Shown here in pieces: positions 6,927-14,437 of a stretch of 64,000 nucleotides of DNA. The notes beneath the pieces are model-generated. The model was not told where the DNA came from, did not search any database, and was given only the letters and a program-made list of their open reading frames with translations. This DNA comes from Chelativorans sp. YIM 93263. Its GTDB lineage: Bacteria > Pseudomonadota > Alphaproteobacteria > Rhizobiales > Rhizobiaceae. Position 1 is the first letter of the stretch. Every line of letters starts with the position of its first letter. The stretch lies in the NCBI RefSeq assembly GCF_028767125.1, contig NZ_JAKCWP010000009.1:34241-98240 (forward strand), written 5' to 3'. The position numbers and the translations under genes were made by a program.

Positions 6927-7177
6927 TTAACCTTTTCCTCAACCCCATTTCACTCCGCCAGAACAGAATAGGAACAATTTCCTGAATTCTATGTCAATCT
7001 CGAATTCCACCGGAGATTGTTCCGTTCTCAGGCATTCAAGCCGCCAAGTCATCGTTTACAAGCGTTTCAATTCGTTCCGATTTGCAACAACCTGTGAAGA
7101 TCCTCGTCAAGAGTACCCATAAGGCACGCACAAAGCCCAGAGATTCGAAATCCCGGTAAGGCTCACGCGCAGGCAGA
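6927..7177. other. non-coding stretch of the prophage control region
   Basis: No credible ORF on either strand. It is AT-richer than its surroundings and separates the small Tat-like gene from the operator/promoter block at 7178. Nothing else is recognised. Confidence 0.5.
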
Positions 7178-7192
7178 CGTGAGTTATTCACA
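7178..7192. promoter_or_regulatory. operator dyad CGTGA-N5-TCACA (3)
   Basis: Third copy of the dyad, six bases upstream of the TTGACA at 7199. With its following bases it nearly repeats the minus-strand sequence of site 2. It is 33 bases from site 4, about three helical turns. Confidence 0.55.
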
Positions 7193-7198
7193 TTTCAT

Positions 7199-7227
7199 TT
7201 GACATTGTGATGTGAGTAAATCACATT
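7199..7227 (+). promoter_or_regulatory. putative rightward promoter
   Basis: TTGACA at 7199-7204, a 17-base spacer and CACATT at 7222-7227. One dyad lies just upstream of the -35 and another covers the spacer and -10, so a bound repressor would block it. It would transcribe the small genes from 7316 toward the integrase. Confidence 0.55.
7211..7225. promoter_or_regulatory. operator dyad TGTGA-N5-TCACA (4)
   Basis: Perfect 5-bp inverted repeat around GTAAA, overlapping the -10 of the rightward promoter. It has the same arms and spacing as the site at 6255 and the same distance from TTGACA. Confidence 0.6.
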
Positions 7228-7315
7228 AACGTTGCATCCTTAAAGGGGCCGCGCCGTCACAGGTTTCGCATCCGGCGCGGCCTACTCGGGAGGATCAAGC
7301 AAACGGAGCGCTGCT

Positions 7316-7540
7316 ATGCCCGACCACCACGGAACAAGTCTGACACTCCGCCTCTGCGGAAACACGGGGATTATGACAGATGACTTGCTCGCAGGGCTCA
7401 AGGAACTCCTTGCCCGGCATGGCCTGCGTCTTTGTTACGTGACGCCGGTGCAAGAGACGCGTGACGGTACAAGGTCCCTGCTGTCTCGCCGTGGACGATA
7501 CGAGCTCCAGTCGGTCAACGACGAAGGAGAGGACTCGTGA
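7316..7540 (+). CDS. hypothetical prophage protein (74 aa)
   Basis: First gene downstream of the operator-controlled rightward promoter, with GGAG seven bases before the ATG. The protein is small and soluble (MTDDLLAGLKELLARHG in the middle). Its stop overlaps the next GTG (GTGA), so the two are coupled. No family recognised. Confidence 0.6.
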   Translation: MPDHHGTSLTLRLCGNTGIMTDDLLAGLKELLARHGLRLCYVTPVQETRDGTRSLLSRRGRYELQSVNDEGEDS

Positions 7541-7845
7541 GCGCGAGCGAACATTCAAGACGGCTCGGCCGCCGGGCTGCTTGGCGCGGTGTTTCGATCT
7601 CGGCGGATGACCCCGACATGCGTTCTCTATCCTTCTTGTTAGAGGACGACACTGTCCTGCGCCTGCGCCTTCCGGACGCCGATGCCCGCCAACTCGCCGG
7701 GGCGATCCTGGACATGTCTCAGAAGCGCCGCCTGTCCGATGCCAGTCGGAAGCTGCCTCAGCCGCAGAGCCGTTTCCATTCCGAAAGATCCTCTGGCAGA
7801 TCGAGCTTGGACGTATCGACGCCGGATGATGGGGAAGCGGTATGA
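7537..7845 (+). CDS. hypothetical prophage protein (102 aa)
   Basis: Starts at a GTG overlapping the preceding stop. The N-terminal two thirds (MRSLSFLLEDDTVLRLRLPDADARQLAGAIL) alternate hydrophobic and charged residues like a small beta-alpha fold. The tail is Ser/Arg-rich and probably disordered. The last 88 bases overlap, tail to tail, a minus-strand gene. Function unknown. Confidence 0.55.
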   Translation: MSASEHSRRLGRRAAWRGVSISADDPDMRSLSFLLEDDTVLRLRLPDADARQLAGAILDMSQKRRLSDASRKLPQPQSRFHSERSSGRSSLDVSTPDDGEAV

Positions 7846-7985
7846 CCGCCCAGGAGATCGAGCAGCGCGGCCTCCGGCGCATGGTAGAAGCCGACGGCAT
7901 CCCCGTCGACCGACGCAACGAAGCGGGGGCCTTGGCGCATGATCGCTACCACCGCACCGCGCCTTTCGATCATCCAACCGTTCAT
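7758..7985 (-). CDS. hypothetical prophage protein (75 aa)
   Basis: AGGAG lies at good spacing before the ATG on the minus strand. The sequence (MIERRGAVVAIMRQGPRFVASVDGD) has the pattern of a folded small protein, unlike the plus-strand frame opposite it. It overlaps the 3' end of the gene at 7537 in antisense. I judge this strand the better reading for 7846-7985, but a plus-strand ORF at 7842 cannot be excluded. Confidence 0.55.
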   Translation of the reverse strand: MNGWMIERRGAVVAIMRQGPRFVASVDGDAVGFYHAPEAALLDLLGGHTASPSSGVDTSKLDLPEDLSEWKRLCG

Positions 7986-8131
7986 ACGGCATCAGCTCCT
8001 CGTGTTCGTTTGCGTTCGAGGGGTTGCGCGAGCCGCGATGTTTGCGGCAGCCGGCCCGCATCTTCTTTAGCTTTATCGTTCAGCGGCAGCGCGTGTCACG
8101 CGCCAAATCCGGAACAAGCGAGGCTGCGCCC

Positions 8132-8266
8132 ATGAAACCCCTCATGCAGACACCCGGGGCCGACGAGCCCTTTTCCATCACCGGCCTGCTCACCGATCTC
8201 GCTGCCCTTGCTGCGGTCGGCGCGTTCGTCGCGGTCGCATGCGCTTTCATCATGGGGGCGTTCTGA
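8132..8266 (+). CDS. 44-aa single-pass membrane protein
   Basis: The ATG has GCGAGG eight bases upstream. After about 18 polar residues there is one hydrophobic helix (LTDLAALAAVGAFVAVACAF) reaching the C-terminus. The stop shares its A with the next ATG (TGATG), so the two small membrane proteins are coupled. Size and pairing recall small phage membrane proteins, but no homology is claimed. Confidence 0.5.
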   Translation: MKPLMQTPGADEPFSITGLLTDLAALAAVGAFVAVACAFIMGAF

Positions 8267-8406
8267 TGCTGGAGCTTCTCACTGCCGCCGCTTCCGGCCT
8301 CGCTCTCGGCCTCATCTGCATGGTCATCGCCGTTGCGATCATCAAGCGCCGCGAGGGCCAGGCGCGAGACGACTTCATGGCCAACAAAGATCACTGGGGA
8401 ATGTAA
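8266..8406 (+). CDS. 46-aa single-pass membrane protein
   Basis: Coupled to the previous gene by TGATG. One hydrophobic helix at about residues 8-26 is followed by KRREGQARDD and a short polar tail, so the C-terminus is probably cytoplasmic. The next plus-strand frame may have been interrupted by the opposing gene at 8439-9092. Function unknown. Confidence 0.5.
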   Translation: MLELLTAAASGLALGLICMVIAVAIIKRREGQARDDFMANKDHWGM

Positions 8407-8438
8407 TCGTGGAGAAACGTCAGACGGGACGACGGATG

Positions 8439-9092
8439 CTAGGAAAGAGAGTTCTTGTCTCGCACATGCTCGTCCAGCAGGCTAGCAAACTTGCCCCACT
8501 CTTTGTGAAACGATTCGAGAAATTTTGCGGTAGTTTCGGCTTTGGCTGGGAGATCAGCTGCACTTTTTGCCACCTCTGGATGCGTCCGCAGCAATTTCGC
8601 CATGTACCGAACACCGTCTTGGGCCTTCAGTGTACTAATAGGAATTATCTCTCTCACATCCTGCAGGTGCTCACTTTCAAGTACGAACTTGGCGCAGCTC
8701 AAACTAAGAGACAAATTAATGGCGAGCTCGTCATCCACGGGTGCGCCGAATTTAAGCTGTCGCAGGTCGTAGACGGTATCCGGAACAGCTTTTTGCAAAT
8801 TGCCGGTAGTGATCTCGGCATCACGCAGTGCACGCTCCAATTTGCGAAACTCACTTCTTTGGCTGAAACCGATCAACTGAGAATGTCGCCGCTCCTGCAA
8901 CTCATCAGAGCGTCTCATGGCCAACACGCTCAGTGTTCCTGCGAGGAGAGCGAGGGCGCCGGCAATCAAAGTCTGCCATTTCTCAAGCCAGCCAGAGACG
9001 TCACTGAAGGTCGAGAGCGCCAGCCCAAGAGCCACGCCAAGTATGATGCAAACTGCGTTGCTCGCAGCGCTAAGCGCTCGATCAATGTCCAT
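8439..9092 (-). CDS. two-TM membrane protein with helical cytoplasmic domain
   Basis: 217 residues. Hydrophobic segments lie near 12-30 and 40-60. They are followed by a charged helical domain (RRSDELQERRHSQL, then FRKLERALRDAEI) to the end. It is oriented against its neighbours and has a lower GC than they do, like the pair at 1187-2986, which also have an N-terminal membrane anchor. No family recognised. An acquired accessory gene of the element is the most likely reading. Confidence 0.6.
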   Translation of the reverse strand: MDIDRALSAASNAVCIILGVALGLALSTFSDVSGWLEKWQTLIAGALALLAGTLSVLAMRRSDELQERRHSQLIGFSQRSEFRKLERALRDAEITTGNLQKAVPDTVYDLRQLKFGAPVDDELAINLSLSLSCAKFVLESEHLQDVREIIPISTLKAQDGVRYMAKLLRTHPEVAKSAADLPAKAETTAKFLESFHKEWGKFASLLDEHVRDKNSLS

Positions 9093-9165
9093 ACTGCTTG
9101 CCCGCGTCTCCCCTCAATTTCCAATCATGCGGCTGAAACGCACCGATGACAAGGAGCGGAGTTTC

Positions 9166-9450
9166 ATGATCCAGCACCACGAAGGCAAGAGCCAGGTCAG
9201 CTGCGACCACTGCCCAGCGAGCTATCCCAATACATACGCCCACGAGGATTTCCGGGTGATGATCGCCGACGCGAAGACGGCCGGCTGGATCATCCGCAAA
9301 GCCAAGCCGCCGAAGGACGGAAGCGATACGTCCGACCTGTTCGGGTCCGCACCCCGACTTGCGCGGCGCGAGAGCGGCGAGGAGCAGCCCTACACGCACA
9401 CCTGCCCGGAATGCGCAGCCCGGGAGAGCATCGAGGGGAGGCTTTTTTGA
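9166..9450 (+). CDS. small zinc-ribbon-like phage protein
   Basis: 94 residues from an ATG with AAGGAG nine bases upstream. CxxC pairs occur at both ends (CDHC near residue 13, CPEC near residue 83), the layout of a small zinc-binding protein. The middle (HEDFRVMIADAKTAGWIIRK) reads like a short alpha/beta unit. It precedes the excisionase-like gene. Zinc binding is inferred from the Cys pairs. Confidence 0.6.
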   Translation: MIQHHEGKSQVSCDHCPASYPNTYAHEDFRVMIADAKTAGWIIRKAKPPKDGSDTSDLFGSAPRLARRESGEEQPYTHTCPECAARESIEGRLF

Positions 9451-9478
9451 GCGATCTTCCTCTGGCGAACGGGCCGAC

Positions 9479-9757
9479 ATGCAAGCGGGTAAAGGAATGA
9501 CGGCTCGCGGCTTCATTGATCGGCCGGTGCCGCGAATCGGCATGCGGATTAATGACGTCGCGCTTTCGCTTGGTGTCAGCCCGAACACGATCCTGAAGCT
9601 CGTCGAGGAAGGACGGCTGCCCCGGCCTCGCGTCTGGAATCGGACGAAGATATGGCGCGTGGCGGAGATTGACGCCGCGCTTGCCGAATGGCCTACTGAC
9701 CGCCCGGTTGACGAGCCGGAACCCGAGGACCTCGAAGAATGGAGGGCCGAGGCGTGA
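9479..9757 (+). CDS. AlpA/excisionase-like HTH protein
   Basis: About 92 residues with a winged-HTH of the MerR/AlpA kind: RINDVALSLGVSPNTILKLVEEGRLP, then RTKIWRVAEIDAALAEW. Proteins of this type next to an integrase usually act as excisionase or direct the integrase. The stop overlaps the integrase GTG (GTGA). ATG 9479 is chosen, but ATG 9497 is also possible since neither has a convincing SD. Confidence 0.7.
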   Translation: MQAGKGMTARGFIDRPVPRIGMRINDVALSLGVSPNTILKLVEEGRLPRPRVWNRTKIWRVAEIDAALAEWPTDRPVDEPEPEDLEEWRAEA

Positions 9758-10962
9758 CTGCTCCCGAGCTTCTGGACGAGGATTTGGCCGCGATCGACCT
9801 GCCATACATAGAGAAGAACGTTTCCCGCCACGGTGGCGTTCGCCGCTATTTCCGCTACGAGGGAAAGCGCTACGGTCGTCTCCCGGACGATCCGGACAGC
9901 GAGGAGTTTTCCAGGGAATACTGGAGACTGCGCCGTATTGCTGAAGGCGAGGGGCAAGCTGACGACGGCGCGAAGGACGATCTTTCCGGCCGTCCGCAGC
10001 CTGGCACCTTTCGCTGGCTTTGCTCTCTCTATCTCGCCTCGGATGCTTATCGCCGGCTGGACAAAACAACCCAGGCCAAGCGGCGGGCGATTATCGATGC
10101 CATGCTGCTGGAGCCGCTGAAGCCAGGAGGCAAGCGGCTCTACGCGAACATGCCCCTGGCGGCGCTCGACGTGAAGAACATCGAGGTCCTTCGCGATCGC
10201 AAGGCGTCAACGCCGTTCGCGGCGGATGAGCGGCTGAAGGTATTGCGGCAGGTATTTGAGACCACACGGCCGGGCAGGGACGGCAAACGCGAGAAGATCG
10301 TCAAGGAGAATCGCGCCAGGTTGGTGCAGCCCTTCCGCAAGAAGTCCGAGGGCCATCATACGATTACGGCGGAAGAGATTGGAAGATATATCCAGCACCA
10401 CGGCACCGCCTCAAAGGCGACACTCGCGATCGTCATTTTGATGTACACCGGCCTGCGTGTTTCGGACCTTGCAACGATCGGGCCGCAGCATCGTCGCGGC
10501 GACATCTTCCAGCTACGGCTTTTCAAGAACCGAAACCGGGGACCGGTAACGCTTCAGATCGCCATTCATCCGATCCTGGATACGGTCCTTGCGATGCATC
10601 CGGCAAAGGGCATGAACTATCTGCTCACCGAATACGGCAAGCCTTTCTCGATCAAGGGCCTGGGCAACAGGGTGTCCGACTGGTTCGACCAGGCGGGCCT
10701 TCCTCACTGCACCGCCCACACCGTGCGCAAGGGACTGGCGACCAGCCTGGCCGAGAGCGAGGCAACCGACTCGATGCTCGACGGGCTGTTCGGTTGGAAG
10801 GACGGCAAAACGTCCAAGATCTACACCGCCAAAAAGCAACAGGCGAAGCTCGCCAGGCAAGCCGTTTTGCGAATCGATTGGGGTGAAATGGGGAACATAC
10901 TGCCACACCCAAATGGAGGGGTGGCGTCCCAGCCCGAAAACGCCGAGAAAAAAGCTAACTAG
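9754..10962 (+). CDS. int: tyrosine-type site-specific integrase
   Basis: 402 residues from a GTG preceded by GGAGG. An N-terminal arm/SAM-like part is followed by a catalytic domain with R235 (TGLRVSDL), K258, H322-x-x-R325 (HTVRKG), W348 in place of the second His, and the nucleophile Y357. The set is complete, so the enzyme should be active. It ends 32 bases from the 3' end of tRNA-Cys, where such elements usually integrate. The frame overlaps the excisionase-like gene. Confidence 0.9.
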   Translation: MTAPELLDEDLAAIDLPYIEKNVSRHGGVRRYFRYEGKRYGRLPDDPDSEEFSREYWRLRRIAEGEGQADDGAKDDLSGRPQPGTFRWLCSLYLASDAYRRLDKTTQAKRRAIIDAMLLEPLKPGGKRLYANMPLAALDVKNIEVLRDRKASTPFAADERLKVLRQVFETTRPGRDGKREKIVKENRARLVQPFRKKSEGHHTITAEEIGRYIQHHGTASKATLAIVILMYTGLRVSDLATIGPQHRRGDIFQLRLFKNRNRGPVTLQIAIHPILDTVLAMHPAKGMNYLLTEYGKPFSIKGLGNRVSDWFDQAGLPHCTAHTVRKGLATSLAESEATDSMLDGLFGWKDGKTSKIYTAKKQQAKLARQAVLRIDWGEMGNILPHPNGGVASQPENAEKKAN

Positions 10963-10994
10963 ATCAGTTGGTTATTGCCACAAGGTGTGGCAAG

Positions 10995-11068
10995 TGGAGG
11001 CCTCGCCCGGAATCGAACCGGGGTGCAAGGATTTGCAGTCCTCTGCGTAACCACTCCGCCACGAGGCC
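10995..11068 (-). tRNA. tRNA-Cys (GCA)
   Basis: Acceptor GGCCTCG pairs with CGAGGCC, the anticodon is GCA, the T-loop is GGTTCGAATCC and the CCA is encoded (10995-10997). It is the chromosomal border of the integrated element, whose integrase ends next to its 3' side. The 3' half is probably the attachment core. Confidence 0.95.
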
Positions 11069-11346
11069 GTGACAGCGTTCATTAGGTTGTGTCGAATTTT
11101 CCGTCAAGGCAACAGATGCCATTCGAGGCGGTTTCTTCAGCTCATTTTTTGAAGCGTCCCCGAACTCTTCCAGCACCAGGTGCGTGTAGGGCCTACGGAC
11201 GAGGTAGGAAATCCGGCTTTCATATCAAGGACCGGAAGGGGTGAAGTGAAATCGGCTGGCCGCCGCTCTTGCTTTTCGCTCTCGTTTCCGGCTAATTCCC
11301 GCCGCATTCTCAGCAACAACAATCCGCCGGAGCGGAGAGTGCGATC

Positions 11347-11844
11347 ATGTCTCTTCCCGAAAAAGCCTTTCCCGTATCCTGGGACCAGTTTCACCGTGAT
11401 GCGCGGGCGCTCGCCTGGCGCCTGGCCAGCAGCAACGGTCGATGGAAAGCGATCGTCTGCATCACGCGGGGAGGGCTTGTTCCGGCAGCGGTCGTCGCGC
11501 GTGAGCTCGGGATCAGGCTGATTGAAACCGTCTGCGTCGCTTCCTATCACGAATACAGCGAGCAAGGGGATCTGGAGGTTCTCAAGGAGATCTCGGCGGA
11601 CCTCCTGGTGGACGAAGGCCGCGAGGTTCTGATTGTCGACGATCTGACCGATACCGGCAGAACGGCGGCGATCGTGCGTGCCATGATCCCGAAGGCGCAT
11701 TTCGCCGCAGTCTACGCAAAGCCGCAGGGACGGCCTCAAGTCGATACGTTTATCACCGAGGTCTCGCAGGATACCTGGATCTACTTTCCCTGGGACATGG
11801 GCTTTTCCTATCAAAAGCCCATCGCCGACAACGCAGACGGCTGA
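11347..11844 (+). CDS. gpt: xanthine(-guanine) phosphoribosyltransferase
   Basis: 165 residues, collinear with E. coli Gpt (about 152). It has the early [15 protein letters not shown], the SRGG-like loop [17 protein letters not shown], the PRPP-binding [11 protein letters not shown] and the closing [10 protein letters not shown]. It transfers phosphoribose from PRPP to xanthine or guanine for purine salvage in the cytoplasm. It is the first chromosomal gene right of the prophage border. The family is clear; the preference for xanthine is inferred. Confidence 0.9.
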   Translation: MSLPEKAFPVSWDQFHRDARALAWRLASSNGRWKAIVCITRGGLVPAAVVARELGIRLIETVCVASYHEYSEQGDLEVLKEISADLLVDEGREVLIVDDLTDTGRTAAIVRAMIPKAHFAAVYAKPQGRPQVDTFITEVSQDTWIYFPWDMGFSYQKPIADNADG

Positions 11845-11937
11845 GCAGCGGCTCGCCTCTTCCTTCCCAATTATTTGCCTATGCGCGTAAGCGCCATATG
11901 TTCCATCCAACGATTCGTTTTTGTTCGAAGGGAGATC

Positions 11938-12423
11938 ATGGGCCACATTGCGCGCATCAATGTTCTGGAACGGCTCCGCCAGCTTTTTGGCGGCAACCCA
12001 CCGCACGTGCAGGTTGCGGCGTTGCCGTGGCGGCGCGGACAGGACGGTGTTGAAATCATGCTGGTCACCAGCCGTGGCACCGGCCGGTGGGTGTTGCCCA
12101 AGGGATGGCCGGAGGGCCGCGAGGAACTCTCCGAGGCGGCTTCGCGTGAAGCTCTGGAGGAAGCGGGCGTGGAAGGAAGGACCGACCTATCCCCCATCGG
12201 GCACTACTTTTATGGAAAAGAGACTCGAACCGGGCTGCGCCGGCGCTGTGAAGTGGCGGTATTTCCGCTGTACGTCGAGCGTGAAGCAAAGCGGTGGCGG
12301 GAAAAGAAGAAGCGCACCCGCCGGTGGCATCCTCCGGAAGAGGCCAGTCAACTCGTTGAGGAGCCGGATCTGGCCGAACTCATCAGCGAGTTTGCCAAAA
12401 ACTCGACGGTACAAAGCGCTTAG
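11938..12423 (+). CDS. NUDIX hydrolase
   Basis: 161 residues from an ATG with GAAGGGAG upstream. The Nudix box is intact: GWPEGREELSEAASREALEEAG matches GX5EX7REUXEEXGU. The family hydrolyses nucleoside diphosphates linked to another group. The basic stretch RREKKKRTRRW and overall length resemble the diphosphoinositol-polyphosphate/Ap4A-like branch common in rhizobia, but the substrate cannot be set by eye. It follows gpt by 93 bases in the same direction. Confidence 0.85.
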   Translation: MGHIARINVLERLRQLFGGNPPHVQVAALPWRRGQDGVEIMLVTSRGTGRWVLPKGWPEGREELSEAASREALEEAGVEGRTDLSPIGHYFYGKETRTGLRRRCEVAVFPLYVEREAKRWREKKKRTRRWHPPEEASQLVEEPDLAELISEFAKNSTVQSA

Positions 12424-12534
12424 TGGCGTCTTTTCACGACTTTCGGGCCACCGGTCCTTGTACCGCGTGAAGGAACGCCTTAGGCGATCATTGCATGACG
12501 ACGCTCCATCCGGGGAGTGAACGACAGGCTTTCC

Positions 12535-14094
12535 ATGAGCAAGACTTCCACGAACCTAAAGAAACAGACGCTCGACAAGGATCTGGACAAGCTGGTCTAT
12601 GTCGAGGAAGCGGCAAACACGCTCGCGCGCGGTCTTGTGGCCCCGGGCCTGGGACTTCTTTTTCTGGCGCTGGTCGCCTTTCTCGCCTCGATCTACGTTT
12701 CCGGAGAGCCGCGCGCGCTGGTGATCGTGGCCGCGGCGGCGCTGGGTGGCTACATGGCGCTGAATATCGGCGCAAACGATGTGGCCAACAATGTCAGTCC
12801 GGCTGTCGGCTCGAGGGCACTCAGCTTGGGCGGAGCCTTGGTTCTCGCCGCAATTTTCGAGAGTGCGGGCGCGCTGATCGCCGGTGGTGACGTGGTCGAC
12901 ACGGTCTCGAAGGGCATAATCGCACCGGAGGCGGTAGGAAGTCCGGGGATTTTCATACGGGTGATGATGGCGGCGCTCGTCTCTTCGGCCTTATGGATCA
13001 ACCTTGCCACTTGGGTCGGTGCACCGGTTTCGACAACGCATTCGGTGGTAGGCGGCGTGATGGGGGCTGGCATTGCGGCCGCCGGATTTGCCGCCGTAGA
13101 CTGGTTCACCATGGCGCAAATCGCGGCGAGCTGGGTTGTCTCGCCGGTGATGGGCGGAGTCGTCGCCGCTCTTTTCCTGGGCTTCGTGAAAACGTTTGTC
13201 ATTTACCAGGACGATAAAATCGCTGCCGCGCGGCGCTGGGTGCCGCTTCTGATCGCGATTATGGCCGGTGCTTTCACGGCCTATCTGGCCACGAAAGGCC
13301 TGAAACAGATTGTCCCTATCGATACCTCGACGGCCATGATCCTCGGGGTGGTCGCCTTCTTCGTATTCTGGGGCGTTTCTCATCCATTCGTACGCCACCA
13401 GTCAAAAGGGATGGATAACCGCAATCAGTCGCTGCGCCGGCTGTTCAACCTGCCGCTCGTTATTTCGGCGGCACTTTTGTCGTTTGCTCACGGGGCCAAC
13501 GATGTGGCGAATGCGGTGGGACCGCTGGCGGCGATCGTGTTCACCGCACAGGCCGATGCAATCACGACCGAAGTTTCCATTCCACTTTGGGTCATGGTGA
13601 TCGGTGCTTTCGGCATTTCCCTCGGGCTGGTGCTCTTCGGGCCGAAGCTCATCCGCATGGTGGGCGAGCAGATTACAAAGCTCAATCCCATGCGGGCGTT
13701 CTGCGTAGCGCTGGCTGCCGCCATTACAGTTATTATCGCTTCGGCACTGGGCCTGCCGGTCAGTTCCACACACACCGCGGTCGGTGCCATCTTCGGCGTC
13801 GGGTTCTTCCGCGAATGGTACACCGCGCGCTCAAAGCGCCGCCGCGCATATCTGGAGCGAAAGGGACTACGGGTTAAGCAGGAGCGTGCCGAAAGCGGAG
13901 AGACCAGTGCCTTTGGCGTTCTGTTCTCAGATGAGGAGGAGCCGTCGGGCAAAGTCTCACGCGAGGAAATCCACCGCCGTCGGCTGGTGCGTCGCGCCCA
14001 TGTGCGGACCATCGTCACCGCTTGGGTTACGACAGTCCCTGCCGCGGCCGCGCTTTCCGCGGCGATTTTCCTGTTATTCAACCTGATTGGATAG
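12535..14094 (+). CDS. pit: inorganic phosphate transporter, PiT family
   Basis: 519 residues with about ten hydrophobic segments. The PiT signature occurs twice, GANDVAN at 79-85 and 320-326, as expected for the two inverted halves. An N-terminal tail of ~35 polar residues and a basic loop near 420-490 are cytoplasmic extras typical of rhizobial members. It takes up metal-phosphate with protons at the inner membrane. ATG 12535 is preferred over a GTG at 12517 with poor spacing. Confidence 0.9.
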   Translation: MSKTSTNLKKQTLDKDLDKLVYVEEAANTLARGLVAPGLGLLFLALVAFLASIYVSGEPRALVIVAAAALGGYMALNIGANDVANNVSPAVGSRALSLGGALVLAAIFESAGALIAGGDVVDTVSKGIIAPEAVGSPGIFIRVMMAALVSSALWINLATWVGAPVSTTHSVVGGVMGAGIAAAGFAAVDWFTMAQIAASWVVSPVMGGVVAALFLGFVKTFVIYQDDKIAAARRWVPLLIAIMAGAFTAYLATKGLKQIVPIDTSTAMILGVVAFFVFWGVSHPFVRHQSKGMDNRNQSLRRLFNLPLVISAALLSFAHGANDVANAVGPLAAIVFTAQADAITTEVSIPLWVMVIGAFGISLGLVLFGPKLIRMVGEQITKLNPMRAFCVALAAAITVIIASALGLPVSSTHTAVGAIFGVGFFREWYTARSKRRRAYLERKGLRVKQERAESGETSAFGVLFSDEEEPSGKVSREEIHRRRLVRRAHVRTIVTAWVTTVPAAAALSAAIFLLFNLIG

Positions 14095-14111
14095 GAATAC
14101 CATCTGAAGAG

Positions 14112-14197
14112 TGGTGCGGACGGCGGGGATCGAACCCGCACGGGCGAAGCCCGAGGGATTTTAAGTCCCTTGCGTCTACCAATTCCGCCACGTCCGC
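14112..14197 (-). tRNA. tRNA-Leu (TAA)
   Basis: 86 bases including an encoded CCA. Acceptor GCGGACG pairs with CGTCCGC, the anticodon is TAA, and there is a long variable arm (CTCGGGCTTCGCCCG) as expected for Leu. Confidence 0.95.
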
Positions 14198-14437
14198 GCA
14201 GGTCCGTTTGTCACGGCTTCGGCCTCAAAGGTCAATGCTCTTTGCAGCCAATTCAACTGACCTGATCGTGTTTTTCAGAGCGAAAATGGCGATGCCGGGC
14301 CTGAATTCCAGCGAGTGGTGGACAGGAGTCGCGTCACAATTCGGCTATGTCGCAAACAGGCCGGGGGTGCGTTCGGGCCATGCATAATCTCAACCTGGGA
14401 AACGGCCGGCGGCCGCAGGAATGTGAGGAGCATTGGC

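Noticed and set aside
7842..8135. Plus-strand frame overlapping the gene at 7537 (ATGA)
   Set aside because: The overlap is attractive, but after about 50 residues the translation becomes Arg/Ser-rich noise, and the minus-strand frame has a strong SD and better protein character.
11137..12006. Long minus-strand frame across gpt and the NUDIX gene
   Set aside because: It is antisense to two genes with intact family motifs. No SD and no recognisable protein.
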